DNA of 64,000 bases, taken from JAGFIY01 sp964499285 (GTDB lineage Bacteria; Bacteroidota; Ignavibacteria; Ignavibacteriales; Melioribacteraceae). The stretch is from NCBI GenBank assembly GCA_964499285.1, contig CAZCLA010000003.1, positions 88,731 to 152,730 on the forward strand, in the 5' to 3' direction. The number at the start of each line of letters is the position of its first letter. Position 1 is the stretch's first letter. A program made the translations under genes and the position numbers. The notes beneath the pieces were generated by a model, which was given only the letters and a program-made list of their open reading frames with translations, made no database searches and had not been told where the DNA came from. Below, one piece after another: positions 27,008-36,978 of this stretch.

Positions 27008-29101
27008 TCAATCAGACAAAAGTGCAAAATCGATCTCTCTTTTCTCCTTGTCTACTCTCACAAGTTTAACGTTCAAACTGTCGCCTAATCTGTACTTTTT
27101 CCCGTTTCTTCTTCCTTTCAGAAGATAATTTTTTTCATCAAAGATATAATAATCATCTTCCAAGTCTCTCATTTTTATCAAACCTTCGGCAAGACTTTCC
27201 TTAAGTTCAACGAATAATCCAAAGTTGGTTATTCCTGAAATAACAGCTTCGAATTCCTCACCGACTTTGTTTTGCAGATATTCAATCTGTTTAATTTTTA
27301 CGGATAACCTTTCTGCATCAACAGCGGTTCTTTCTTGTCTGGAACTGTGTTCAGATAGATTTACCAGTTCTTTATAAGTGTAAGGTCTTTTTTTGCTGCT
27401 TATTTTGTTAAATAAGATTTGATGAATTATCAAATCCGGCAATCTTCTTATGGGTGAGGTAAAATGAGAGTAATGTGAGAAACCAAGTCCGTAATGCCCG
27501 ATGTTTTCTGTAGAATAAATTGCTTTAGCCATCGAACGAATTGCAATTTCGTTAATCAATGATTCTTCCGGAGAATCTTTTATCTCATCCAAAAATTTGC
27601 TCATTTGTAATGAACTTTTCCCGGAATCCGGATCGAAGGAATAACCAAGTGATCTTACAAAGATTGAAAATTCCACTAGCTTTTCTTGTTCCGGCAAATC
27701 ATGAACTCTGTAAATAAATGGTTCAGGTTCGGACGTATCATCATTAATGAATTTAGCGACTATCTGATTTGCAAGAAGCATATATTCTTCAATCAGTTGA
27801 TGACTGTCTTTTACTTTCTTTATTGAAACGTTTATCGGAATGTTATTTTCATCTAATTCAAATTTTACTTCCGGAGTCATGAAATTAATACTTCCCTGAT
27901 CCATTCTGTTTTTTCGTAAAACTTTCGCAAGTTTGTTTAGCTGCGTTAATTTTTCCGAGAATTCTCCTTTTCCCGAATCGAGTATTTCTTGTACTTCATC
28001 ATAGGTAAATCTTCTCTTGCTGTTGATTACAGATTTCGAAATTTTATAATCCGACAATTTTCCTTCCGGTGAAATTTCAGCAATTACACTGAAGGTCAAT
28101 CTATCCTCGTTTGGAACCAAAGAGCAAATTTTGTTAGAAAGATGTTCGGGAAGCATAGGTATTACCTTTCCTACAAAATATATGCTCGTAGCTCTTTCAA
28201 CAGCCTCTTTGTAAATTGCGTTACCTTTTTTAACATAGTGCGATACATCGGCTATATGAATTCCTACTTGAAAATTACCATTGTCAAGGTTCAAGATTGA
28301 CACAGCATCGTCAAAGTCTTTGGCATCTTCCGGATCAATAGTAAAGATATCTTCATCTCTGCAATCGAGTCTGGAATCAAGTTCGGATTGAGGAATATCA
28401 ATCATAATTTTTTCTGCTTCAATTATCACTTCATCGGGAAAAATAAATCTTAGTCCCTTTTCGTGAGCGATGGATGCAATTTCGGCATCATAACTTCCTG
28501 CTTTTCCCAATACCTGTTTAACTTTCGCAGTGGGATTAAGCTGAGGATTAGTCCATTCAATTTGATGAATAATTACTTTGTCGCCATTTTTTGCTCCATT
28601 TAAATCATCGGATGGAACATAAAAATCTCTGTGAATGCTAGAGTCGTCAACCTCTACAAAATAAAATGCTTTTTCCTTTGAGAGGATTCCTACATATTCA
28701 TTTCTTTTTCTTTGAATGACTTTTATGATCTCGCCTTCGATGCTTTTACCGCGCTGTTTTGCAAAAAGAGAAACTTCAACAGTATCTCCGTTCAATGCCG
28801 TATTAAGAAATTTCTCTGGAATAAAAACATCACCGAAAGCATTATCTTCCAATTCTACAAAAGCATAACTGCCGTCCTTGATCATCTGAACTCTGCCAAT
28901 AAGGTTTTTTGAGCTAAATTTGTTCAGATAGTATCTTTTTCCCTGTCTTGCTAAATAACCTTCATCAAAAAGATCGTGAAGAACAGCTTTCATTTGAGCA
29001 TAAGTATGTGGTTCGGAATAACCAAGCTTTTTAGCAAGTGTTTTTGATTTAATTTTGTTTGCGGGGTATTTCTTAAAAAATGATTTAATTTTTTCTTTCA
29101 T
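27008..29101 (-). CDS. rnr: ribonuclease R
   Basis: RNase R is a 3'-5' exoribonuclease that degrades structured RNA, including rRNA and mRNA. The 697-residue protein has an N-terminal winged-helix-like region (about 1-60) and two cold-shock/OB domains. The RNB catalytic domain contains IDPEDAKDFDDAV, with its metal-binding aspartates, and GLGFSHYSHFTSPIRR. A C-terminal S1 domain (EEFEAVISGITNFGLFVEL) follows. The long basic tail seen in E. coli is absent. The start overlaps the stop of the TamB-like gene by one base. Confidence 0.95.
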   Translation of the reverse strand: MKEKIKSFFKKYPANKIKSKTLAKKLGYSEPHTYAQMKAVLHDLFDEGYLARQGKRYYLNKFSSKNLIGRVQMIKDGSYAFVELEDNAFGDVFIPEKFLNTALNGDTVEVSLFAKQRGKSIEGEIIKVIQRKRNEYVGILSKEKAFYFVEVDDSSIHRDFYVPSDDLNGAKNGDKVIIHQIEWTNPQLNPTAKVKQVLGKAGSYDAEIASIAHEKGLRFIFPDEVIIEAEKIMIDIPQSELDSRLDCRDEDIFTIDPEDAKDFDDAVSILNLDNGNFQVGIHIADVSHYVKKGNAIYKEAVERATSIYFVGKVIPMLPEHLSNKICSLVPNEDRLTFSVIAEISPEGKLSDYKISKSVINSKRRFTYDEVQEILDSGKGEFSEKLTQLNKLAKVLRKNRMDQGSINFMTPEVKFELDENNIPINVSIKKVKDSHQLIEEYMLLANQIVAKFINDDTSEPEPFIYRVHDLPEQEKLVEFSIFVRSLGYSFDPDSGKSSLQMSKFLDEIKDSPEESLINEIAIRSMAKAIYSTENIGHYGLGFSHYSHFTSPIRRLPDLIIHQILFNKISSKKRPYTYKELVNLSEHSSRQERTAVDAERLSVKIKQIEYLQNKVGEEFEAVISGITNFGLFVELKESLAEGLIKMRDLEDDYYIFDEKNYLLKGRRNGKKYRLGDSLNVKLVRVDKEKREIDFALLSD

Positions 29102-32100
29102 TAGAATTCGAACCTGTACCTTAAACCTAATTCATCTATTTTCAAGTCATTGCCTTCGTAATAGATAATCGGGTTTTTTCTTTCATATCTCAGAGAGATA
29201 TTTTGATTAAATAAATATTGAATTAGAATATTTGCTTTGCGCATATCGTTAAAAGCCTCGGTTGTTCCGCCAATTTTATATCGGAAATTATTGTGCCTAC
29301 CTGAAATCCCTATTCGTGTATATTTCCCGGATTGACTGATTTGTACATCATCAATTATGTTGCCTACAGCACTGTTGAGAAAACTTGAAACGACTGGACC
29401 AAAAAACGATGCTGCTGCACCGGCTTGTTCGGCAACACTTATTTTGTCGCCCGAGGTCAAATCGTTCTTAAATCTTCCAACTAAAATAAATGACATCGCA
29501 TCTGATGCATCGTACTGCATTGAAGGTATCTCAGACTGAATATTTTTTTCGCCGACATATACTGTTAAACGATTCTCATCAAGCGCCAAATTTTTGCTCA
29601 ATGATGATAGCGTTCCGTTTAAACTTAATTTTACCGCTACTCTTTTTGCCGATTCATTTTCGTCATTGGGGGAGACGTAATCTCCAATGTATTTTGCACT
29701 AATGTTTAGATAAGGATCGTATAAATTACTTTCAAATCGAATTGATCCGGTTGCATCGAAGGATTTGAAAAATTCCAAACGTGATCCGTCAAGCAGATTA
29801 AATCCACCTTGCGCATCGCTTAATCCGTACTTACTTCTTATCTGCAAATCGCCGTTAGCTTTTACGACAAGTCTTTGTGCAATCGACTTATTTAATATAA
29901 AAATAAGTGAAGCTTCGTTTTCAATAGTGAATAATAGAGAATAGTCGAAAGGAGTCGAACCCGTCACTCTCGCCGGGGCTCCTGCCGCCAGTCTGAACTC
30001 TGATATCAGATTCTCAATTTCAGCCTCGGCTCTATCTATATTTGATGAATCTTCTATTACTTCATAAATAAAACCCTCGCCGCTTCTTGTCACTCCTGTT
30101 TGATTTAAAGTAAAGGTCAAATCGACTTCCTTCAGTAAAATATCCGCAACTAAATTGAATCTGTCGTCATCATATGTAAATTCGGCTGCATCATTAATTC
30201 CTAAAACAAGATCCCCGAATAATTCAGGACTGACTGATTTTGAGTTTGGACTTAAAACCGCAAGATCTCCTGATATAAAAATTTGAATCTGTTTCAGACC
30301 TTCATTTGTGTAATCAATGTTCCCGTTTCCACGCAAAGTTCCATTATAATTAGATCCCGAAGAATTCTGAACAGTTATGTTTTTAAAATTAAGTTTTGAT
30401 TCTTCAGCTTCAATCTCAAATGCAGCATTATAATATAGATTATTTTCCCTAACCTTAAAATTTCCATTTTCAAGCTTAAATGTTCCATTAGTTTTAATAT
30501 TGTTTAAATTGCCGCTGACAGCAATATCCGCAAAAATATTTCCCTTTTGCTCAGTTATAAATGGGAGGGTGTTGCCGAAGATAGTGAAGTCAAATCCTTT
30601 CGAGATAAGCTGCATATTGATTTCCGAATCATCGGGAATTCTGTTTTCAACCGCACTCAATGTGAGATCAATGGGAATTGTACCTTCTAATTTGAGAAGC
30701 GGATTATCGCTGGAGTGAGTCGAATCCACAAAGACAGCATTAGTTGTTATCAATCTCTCTGAATAATCTGAAGAAAACAAAAGTGTACCGAATGTAACAC
30801 CAGAATAGCTCATCTTCTCCATACTCAAGTCCAAATCAATTAACGGACTTTCGGTTGTCCCAGAAATTTGGGCACTTAGATTTACATCGCCGCCAATTTC
30901 TGAATCGGTTACATCCGTGGCAAGATATGTAAGCAGCATTCCTGGAATTCTATTGACTTCAAGTTTCACGTCTAGTATTCCGGTGTCCATTATCATTCCG
31001 GTGACAGATGCTTCAGCTTCACGGTGCTTGAGCTTAAAGGAATCAAAAGAAATTTTGCTCGTATCGAAATTTATCGCAAGCTGTTCCAAGTTTTCCCAAA
31101 GTATATTTTTGTAATCGATTTTAAGCTCATCGATAAAAACTGTTTGAGAATTAGATGTCATTGAAACTGTTCCTTCACCTGAAGCTTTTAGTTCTTCATT
31201 GATGGTTGCGGAAAGATTATAATAAAGTCTGCTTTCATTAAAAATGAGATCGAGAAAAATATCGTTATACTCACTGCCGTAAATTATTTTATCTGTGCCG
31301 AGAGAAATAGACCCGAACAAAGCTTCAAAACTGCGGAGCCTATTATCCCGCGTGAAGTGAAAATCAGTATTAAGATCATTTACATAAATGAGTTCTTCGC
31401 CGGTGATTGTCAAAAAATGTTCAATGTCGAGTTCGGTTGTAATTTCGAAAGATGATGCGCTATTCTTTATTTCACCTTTACCGCTTCCGGCAAGATCAAG
31501 TTCTTTGTTGTTAAGTAATGTTCGAAAGAGACTAAAATCCTTGAAATTAAAGTTAAAATTAAGATCAAATTCACTTTCAGCGATTCCCGGTAATTCATCT
31601 CCATTATAAATCGAATCCTCCGCTAAAGTGAAATCTTGGAGTTTATTTGAAATAATTTCGCTTATCGTCTCGCTTTCATATGCAAGAAGGTCTATCACAT
31701 TCGAAATTTTATAATTCCCGAATATTACAAAATCAAGAAAATCTGAATTGATAGTAATATTTCTATTTCCATTATCTTGTATAAGACTAATGCTCAAACT
31801 ATCGCCGTAAATATATTCGCTTCGGATGGTAGAAGAATCAAGATCGACCTTTAATTCTCCGATCATTTTATCGATATCCAAATATTTCCCCGCTGCAGTA
31901 AAGTCAAAATTAAGGTTCGTGTTGTAAAGTGAATCATATATAAATTTTTCAAGATTTAATTGATTTAAAGTGCCTTCAAAATTATAGCCGGGATTTTTTA
32001 AATCGGCAAAGTTCAGATTTCCTTTAATATCCGATATAGCATTGTTAATAATTCCTTCCAATTGAAAATCGATCATCCTTTCGAATGCTGATGCCGATAA

Positions 32101-33567
32101 TTCAAGCTTATCAATTTTGTAATCGTTGATAAATGAATTTGATACAGCGGTTTGAAATTCGGTCGCTAATGTTTCAACAGAAGTACCTTTACCTTTCAAA
32201 GATCCTTTTGCAGTAAGACTGCTTCTTTCTCCGATAATAGGGAAGAGATTTAGTTCCTTTGTTTCATAAGCGATGTCATACTCCATATCCTCCTTCTGCA
32301 AATCCAGATAACAGTCGAAAGTCAATTCGCCTTTACCTACTTTTGATGAACCAATTGCTCTGAATTTTGTCGGCTCTCCTTTATAAGAGAAACGCATATC
32401 CTCAAGACGGAGGTCTTTAAATTGTGGTAATCCTAAGTCCGGAAGAAGTCCTAACACATCGGAATAATCTGCATGTGAATTGACAATATCGACATCGATA
32501 AATAACTTATCAGGTTGGTGGAGATTTTTGACGTGACCAAAAATTTCAAAGTGAGTTTTATTATAGTTGAGATCAAGTTCCTTAACATTTAAATTGCCAA
32601 AATAGCCTTCAGCATTTAGGTTCAATGAGGCAGAGCCTTTTAAGAATTCAGTATCGTCAAGAAACGATGAAAGATCTGCGAAGTTATAATTCTCAGCTAT
32701 GAATTCAAGTTTAATAGGATATTTTTCAAACTCGAAAAGATCGATTTTACCGAATAAATTTAAGCTGTCCATCCTAGCTTTGATTGAAAGATCGACAAAG
32801 TTAGTTTTCAAATTCAGATAATTTACCTCGGCAAAATCACGGTTAAGTGTAAAACCGCCGTTGAAATCATTCAGTTTAAATCTGCTTAGATTTGGATTCC
32901 CGGAAAGTTCATCAATAACTAGTCTTGCTTCTTGCTGTTTTAAGTTGGCAACTAGTTTTGCTTTTATGTTAAGTTCGGTTATGCTCAAATCGTTAGGATT
33001 AAAGTGAAGATAATTCGTCTTTATGTTTCTATATTCATAAGTCTTTCGAATTAAGTTTAGGTTTCTGAATTCTAGATTGTTCACAAAAATTGTGAAAGCA
33101 AATGGTTCGCTTTTACCAGGCTCTTCGGCAATTTTCTCAGTGCTGTCCGCGGAGAATAATTTTGATATGTTTGGAGTTCCCAAACTATCTTCGATGATCT
33201 TAAGATTAACATCATACATTATCACTTCACGGAGATAAACACGGCTGAAAAGAAGTTGAAATGGATTTGCTTTTATACCGATAGTTCTTGCGGAAATGAC
33301 TGTATCATTTTCAATGCTCAGATTTAAGTCATCCAAATAAACCGAAGATAAAAGCGTACCTCTTATTTGCCCGATTGAAAGTTTACCGTCGATTGATGTG
33401 TTAACAGTTTCGACAATTTCCTCACGAAGCCAGTTTCTAAACGAGGAAGTCTGCATATATCCGATAAAGAGAATAAGCAAGACAACAAGAAGCCCAACAA
33501 TCCCTATTATCGTGTTGAGAATTTTCCTCGCAAGGGTTCGTTTTATTTTTTTCTTTTTCTTAGCCAA
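29101..33567 (-). CDS. TamB/DUF490-like translocation and assembly protein
   Basis: A giant 1488-residue protein with a lysine-rich start, one hydrophobic anchor (about residues 15-37) and a very long periplasmic region dominated by beta-strand repeats of the AsmA/TamB type. The last 350 residues match the C-terminal TamB (DUF490) style, with AEIENLISEFRLAAGAPARVTG and LDGSRLEFFKSFDATG. It ends in an aromatic residue. TamB-like proteins bridge the two membranes and take part in outer-membrane protein assembly or lipid transport. In this window bamA lies in the same run. It starts 5 bases after the heptose adenylyltransferase gene. Confidence 0.88.
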   Translation of the reverse strand: MAKKKKKIKRTLARKILNTIIGIVGLLVVLLILFIGYMQTSSFRNWLREEIVETVNTSIDGKLSIGQIRGTLLSSVYLDDLNLSIENDTVISARTIGIKANPFQLLFSRVYLREVIMYDVNLKIIEDSLGTPNISKLFSADSTEKIAEEPGKSEPFAFTIFVNNLEFRNLNLIRKTYEYRNIKTNYLHFNPNDLSITELNIKAKLVANLKQQEARLVIDELSGNPNLSRFKLNDFNGGFTLNRDFAEVNYLNLKTNFVDLSIKARMDSLNLFGKIDLFEFEKYPIKLEFIAENYNFADLSSFLDDTEFLKGSASLNLNAEGYFGNLNVKELDLNYNKTHFEIFGHVKNLHQPDKLFIDVDIVNSHADYSDVLGLLPDLGLPQFKDLRLEDMRFSYKGEPTKFRAIGSSKVGKGELTFDCYLDLQKEDMEYDIAYETKELNLFPIIGERSSLTAKGSLKGKGTSVETLATEFQTAVSNSFINDYKIDKLELSASAFERMIDFQLEGIINNAISDIKGNLNFADLKNPGYNFEGTLNQLNLEKFIYDSLYNTNLNFDFTAAGKYLDIDKMIGELKVDLDSSTIRSEYIYGDSLSISLIQDNGNRNITINSDFLDFVIFGNYKISNVIDLLAYESETISEIISNKLQDFTLAEDSIYNGDELPGIAESEFDLNFNFNFKDFSLFRTLLNNKELDLAGSGKGEIKNSASSFEITTELDIEHFLTITGEELIYVNDLNTDFHFTRDNRLRSFEALFGSISLGTDKIIYGSEYNDIFLDLIFNESRLYYNLSATINEELKASGEGTVSMTSNSQTVFIDELKIDYKNILWENLEQLAINFDTSKISFDSFKLKHREAEASVTGMIMDTGILDVKLEVNRIPGMLLTYLATDVTDSEIGGDVNLSAQISGTTESPLIDLDLSMEKMSYSGVTFGTLLFSSDYSERLITTNAVFVDSTHSSDNPLLKLEGTIPIDLTLSAVENRIPDDSEINMQLISKGFDFTIFGNTLPFITEQKGNIFADIAVSGNLNNIKTNGTFKLENGNFKVRENNLYYNAAFEIEAEESKLNFKNITVQNSSGSNYNGTLRGNGNIDYTNEGLKQIQIFISGDLAVLSPNSKSVSPELFGDLVLGINDAAEFTYDDDRFNLVADILLKEVDLTFTLNQTGVTRSGEGFIYEVIEDSSNIDRAEAEIENLISEFRLAAGAPARVTGSTPFDYSLLFTIENEASLIFILNKSIAQRLVVKANGDLQIRSKYGLSDAQGGFNLLDGSRLEFFKSFDATGSIRFESNLYDPYLNISAKYIGDYVSPNDENESAKRVAVKLSLNGTLSSLSKNLALDENRLTVYVGEKNIQSEIPSMQYDASDAMSFILVGRFKNDLTSGDKISVAEQAGAAASFFGPVVSSFLNSAVGNIIDDVQISQSGKYTRIGISGRHNNFRYKIGGTTEAFNDMRKANILIQYLFNQNISLRYERKNPIIYYEGNDLKIDELGLRYRFEF

Positions 33568-33572
33568 AAAAT

Positions 33573-34055
33573 TTATCTAAACCGTTCTAATATGGATTCA
33601 ATTATTCCGCTTGAAGAAGTGTTTGTCACAAAATCAATTGTTACGACACTTCCTCCGTTTTCTTCTACAATGTCTCTTCCTATTATGTTCTCAATTTTCC
33701 AATCCGAACCCTTTACTAAAATATCCGGAACTAAGGTTTGTATAGTTTTTTCAGGAGTGTCTTCATCGAAGAATGTTACATAATCCACGCATTTTAATTG
33801 TGAAATAATGAACGCTCTTTGTTCTTCTGGGACAATGGGACGTTTTTCGCCTTTTATTCTTCTTACACTTTTATCTGAATTCAATGCAACAATTAAAATA
33901 TCTCCTTGTTCTTTTGCTTTAACCAGATAATCTACATGTCCGGCATGAAGAATATCAAAGCATCCATTGGTGAACACCACTTTTTTGTTCTCAGATTTTA
34001 AGACAGCTCTTATCTTAATTAATTCTTTCAGGGGTAAAATATTACTCTGAGTCAT
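33573..34055 (-). CDS. rfaE2: D-glycero-beta-D-manno-heptose 1-phosphate adenylyltransferase
   Basis: A 160-residue nucleotidyltransferase with VFTNGCFDILHAGHVDYL (the HxGH motif), ALNSDKSVRRIKGEKRPI and VKGSDW. It matches the C-terminal half of E. coli HldE and transfers AMP to heptose 1-phosphate in ADP-heptose synthesis for lipopolysaccharide core. Here kinase and adenylyltransferase are separate genes whose reading frames overlap by 14 bases, so translation is coupled. Ethanolamine-type cytidylyltransferases share the fold but the pairing with the kinase decides the call. Confidence 0.92.
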   Translation of the reverse strand: MTQSNILPLKELIKIRAVLKSENKKVVFTNGCFDILHAGHVDYLVKAKEQGDILIVALNSDKSVRRIKGEKRPIVPEEQRAFIISQLKCVDYVTFFDEDTPEKTIQTLVPDILVKGSDWKIENIIGRDIVEENGGSVVTIDFVTNTSSSGIIESILERFR

Positions 34056-35046
34056 GCAGTTCTCTTAAAATTGTTTTAAATAGTTTATCTTTATCAATAG
34101 GAACGATTCCGATTTCTTCACAAACCAAACCTCCCGCATAGTTGGCAAGATAAGATGCTTCAAGTATATTTGCACCGGCTGCCAAAGCAAGAGTTAATGT
34201 CGAGATAACAGTATCACCCGCACCGGATACATCAGCAACTTTTCTGGCTTTTGTAGGAATTCTACGTTCAAGGTTTTCATTATCAAAAAGGGCAATGCCG
34301 TCCTCACCAAGTGTCAACAAGGCGTAATGTGGTTTCAACTCTTTCATTAAGAGTTCACCGGCAGAACTAATATCCTGATCATTTATTATTCTTATCCCGA
34401 AAGCATCTTCAGTTTCTTTTCTGTTAGGTTTAAAAACAGTGGCATTTTCGTAATCAAAAAAGTTATCGAACTTAGGATCAACAGTAACGACTATATCGTT
34501 TGCATTACAATGTTTAATTATCTTTTTAATCAGCGAATGAGTGAGTACACCTTTGTTGTAATCTTGAAGAATAACTGCATCAAAAGATTTTATTTTTGAT
34601 GAAAACATATCGATAATTTTTTCTTCAATCTCTTTGTCAATATCATCCCTTTTTTCTTTATCAATTCTCACTACCTGCTGTTTTTCGGCTATTATTCTAG
34701 TTTTAGTTGTTGTGGGTCTACTTTCGTCTATAAGCAATCCGTCAGTTGTAATTTGATTTTCAATCATTAGATTTTTCAGAATCTCGGCATTTGAATCATT
34801 CCCGATAATACCGAATGGAATTGCTTCTGCGCCAAGTGTAACAATATTATATGCAACATTAGCGGCACCTCCGAATCTTGAAAATTCTTCCGTCACTTCA
34901 ACCACAGGCACCGGAGCTTCGGGTGAAATTCTTTTGACTTTTCCCCAATAGTAACTATCGAGCATTAAGTCACCGATGATGGCAATTCGTTTCCCGTCAA
35001 AATTGTTTTTTAGTTCATTTAATCTTTCAACCGTAAACTGAGGCAT
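34042..35046 (-). CDS. rfaE1: D-glycero-beta-D-manno-heptose-7-phosphate kinase
   Basis: A 334-residue PfkB-family sugar kinase. The N-terminal PfkB signature FGGAANVAYNIVTLGA and the C-terminal anion-hole motif VADVSGAGDTVISTL, with catalytic aspartate in GAGD, are present. It corresponds to the N-terminal half of HldE and phosphorylates heptose 7-phosphate at C1. It overlaps the adenylyltransferase gene and follows the propeller gene by 17 bases. Confidence 0.93.
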   Translation of the reverse strand: MPQFTVERLNELKNNFDGKRIAIIGDLMLDSYYWGKVKRISPEAPVPVVEVTEEFSRFGGAANVAYNIVTLGAEAIPFGIIGNDSNAEILKNLMIENQITTDGLLIDESRPTTTKTRIIAEKQQVVRIDKEKRDDIDKEIEEKIIDMFSSKIKSFDAVILQDYNKGVLTHSLIKKIIKHCNANDIVVTVDPKFDNFFDYENATVFKPNRKETEDAFGIRIINDQDISSAGELLMKELKPHYALLTLGEDGIALFDNENLERRIPTKARKVADVSGAGDTVISTLTLALAAGANILEASYLANYAGGLVCEEIGIVPIDKDKLFKTILRELHDSE

Positions 35047-35063
35047 TTTTTTCCTTTACTTTA

Positions 35064-36137
35064 TTAAAAATTTGGTATAAAACTATTTGTGAGATCTAGA
35101 CTGTAAACCCCGTTACTGGTGCCAAACCATAATATTTTCCCATCAAAGAATAATTTATGTACATCAGAATCAAGACTACTGTTGTTAATCATCTGAATTT
35201 CATTAGATAATCTATTGATAATAGCAATTCCTTGACCATACTGCTCCTTATTTTCAAGATCAAATTTGTATAATGATGCCCAAATATATTTCCCCGTCAC
35301 TTCTAAAGAGTAAATTCCGTTTGCAGCTAAACCATCAGTTATATCGAAACGTTCCCATTTATTCCGTCTATCGAATTTGTAAATTCCACCAATATTATAT
35401 TCGGGATTTTCTCTCGTTAAAAATTCATCCAACCCTATCCACACGTTTCTGTTTTCGAAAGCAAATGCAGAAACAGAAATTTCTGCTTTATCATAATTGA
35501 AATAATTGCGTGAATTATTATAAAATCGTCTTCCAATACTATTTTCTATATCAAAGCGTTTGTTGTATTTATGGATACCCGATTCAGTGCCAAACCAAAC
35601 CAAACTGTCGCCGTCAACGGCAATTGAAGTGATTGTGTTCGATTTTTCTTCACCGTCGACTGTGAAATCGTAGTCGGAAAATCTTCTACTTGATAAGTTA
35701 AATGCTGATAAGAACTTAAATCTTCCGATCCATAATATATTTGCATAATTATCGTAAGCCAAAGATCTGATCCAGTTGCTAAGTTGACCGCCAAGTCCGA
35801 ACTTTCTTTTTGTCCAATTATTTCTTCTTTTATCAAGAATAAAAAGTCCATCAGTTGATCCAGCCCAAACATATCTGTCGCTTGCGGCAATGCAGTAAAA
35901 AAAATTGTGAGAAAGGTTATTTTCGGATGTTGAAAAGTTATTCCAAGTTTTGTTAGTAAAAGAATATTTATAAATACCGCTTCCATCCGTTGCAACCCAT
36001 AGAGATTCACCGTCAGAACAAATATCTGTTACATTTTTCCCTTCAAGAAAATGATTAAATGACGCAGGTTCCTGTGCTCTTAAAAGAGGAACGCAGAGTA
36101 AAAGAAAAAAAAGTGATATGTTCGGTTTTACACGCAT
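35064..36137 (-). CDS. exported two-component-regulator-type beta-propeller protein
   Basis: A 357-residue protein with a signal peptide (about residues 1-21, ending LLRAQ). Repeats of the Reg_prop type follow, such as GESLWVATDGSGIYKYSF, RYVWAGSTDGLFIL, LVWFGTESGIHKYN and LWFGTSNGVYSLDL. In Bacteroidota these blades form sensor domains of hybrid kinases. Here there is no kinase, membrane helix or sorting signal after the propeller, so it is a free-standing periplasmic or secreted propeller of unknown ligand. It sits between the lipoyl-transfer gene (58 bases away) and rfaE1. Confidence 0.75.
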   Translation of the reverse strand: MRVKPNISLFFLLLCVPLLRAQEPASFNHFLEGKNVTDICSDGESLWVATDGSGIYKYSFTNKTWNNFSTSENNLSHNFFYCIAASDRYVWAGSTDGLFILDKRRNNWTKRKFGLGGQLSNWIRSLAYDNYANILWIGRFKFLSAFNLSSRRFSDYDFTVDGEEKSNTITSIAVDGDSLVWFGTESGIHKYNKRFDIENSIGRRFYNNSRNYFNYDKAEISVSAFAFENRNVWIGLDEFLTRENPEYNIGGIYKFDRRNKWERFDITDGLAANGIYSLEVTGKYIWASLYKFDLENKEQYGQGIAIINRLSNEIQMINNSSLDSDVHKLFFDGKILWFGTSNGVYSLDLTNSFIPNF

Positions 36138-36195
36138 TTTCTATTTAAAAAAATATAATCGAAAAGAAAAAAGTAACCAAAAAAAAGAATAATTG

Positions 36196-36978
36196 TTAGG
36201 TGATAATTTGCTTGGCGAGCATAGAATTAAGAACTTCATCGTCGATCGTCTGATAATTTTGCGAATTCAATTCAGAGAAAAATGTATTTATAATAGTGTC
36301 CTTTAATCTGTCATAGTCTATAATTTCTGAGAGGATTGTCTCAAGCTCGATTGTCTTTTCGTTCATCTCATTACTCAGCTGCTGCTTTTCTGCATCTGAA
36401 CAATTAATGAATTCCGGCAATCTTCGATGAAAATTGCCTACAAGAATTGACCCGTGTTGTAGAATTACATTTTTTATTTTCCTCTGCGCACTTCCTATAA
36501 TTTTTTTCCCGCGATGTTTTACTTCACTTTTTGCCGTACTTGCGAAGCAGAGGATTCCGGAATTTTCTTTAAGCAGATTTCGAAAGTCCGGTTGTTTGTC
36601 CTCAAGTTCAAACATTCCGCTTAATCTTTTATCGTAACTAATAATTGCTTTGATAAGAATGTCCGAAATCTTTTTATAAATTTCTTTTGGTTTTAGTCCG
36701 ATCGAAAGGGGAACAACGACAGAATAAGTTAGTTCTTCTGCATGTAATATTGCTCTCCCACCGGTAGGGCGTTTTACGATATCGATATTGTTTTCGGAAG
36801 CGAGGGAAGTGTTTACATCCTCAAATTTTTGATTTGCTCCAAGGGAAATACAATAAGGATCCCATCTGTAAATTCGGAAATAACTCTTCGAGGGAGGGCA
36901 GTTCTGCGCCAGTGATAAATCCAACTCCATATTGAAAGCACCGGTTCTAAATCCGCTTTCAATTAGATTCCATCTCAT
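36196..36978 (-). CDS. lipoate/octanoate transferase family protein (LplA/LipM-like)
   Basis: A 260-residue member of the biotin/lipoate A/B ligase family. It shows the binding-loop motif KRPTGGRAILHAEELTYSVV (residues 69-88) and the conserved lysine in GKKIIGSAQRK, followed by VILQHGSILV. A cysteine at about residue 144 (ILCFAS) sits where LipM-type octanoyltransferases carry their catalytic cysteine, so octanoyl transfer from ACP to a lipoyl domain is favoured over ATP-dependent lipoate ligation. That is inference. Its start overlaps the lpxA stop by four bases, placing it inside the lipid A run without an obvious functional link beyond acyl-ACP use. Confidence 0.8.
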   Translation of the reverse strand: MRWNLIESGFRTGAFNMELDLSLAQNCPPSKSYFRIYRWDPYCISLGANQKFEDVNTSLASENNIDIVKRPTGGRAILHAEELTYSVVVPLSIGLKPKEIYKKISDILIKAIISYDKRLSGMFELEDKQPDFRNLLKENSGILCFASTAKSEVKHRGKKIIGSAQRKIKNVILQHGSILVGNFHRRLPEFINCSDAEKQQLSNEMNEKTIELETILSEIIDYDRLKDTIINTFFSELNSQNYQTIDDEVLNSMLAKQIIT

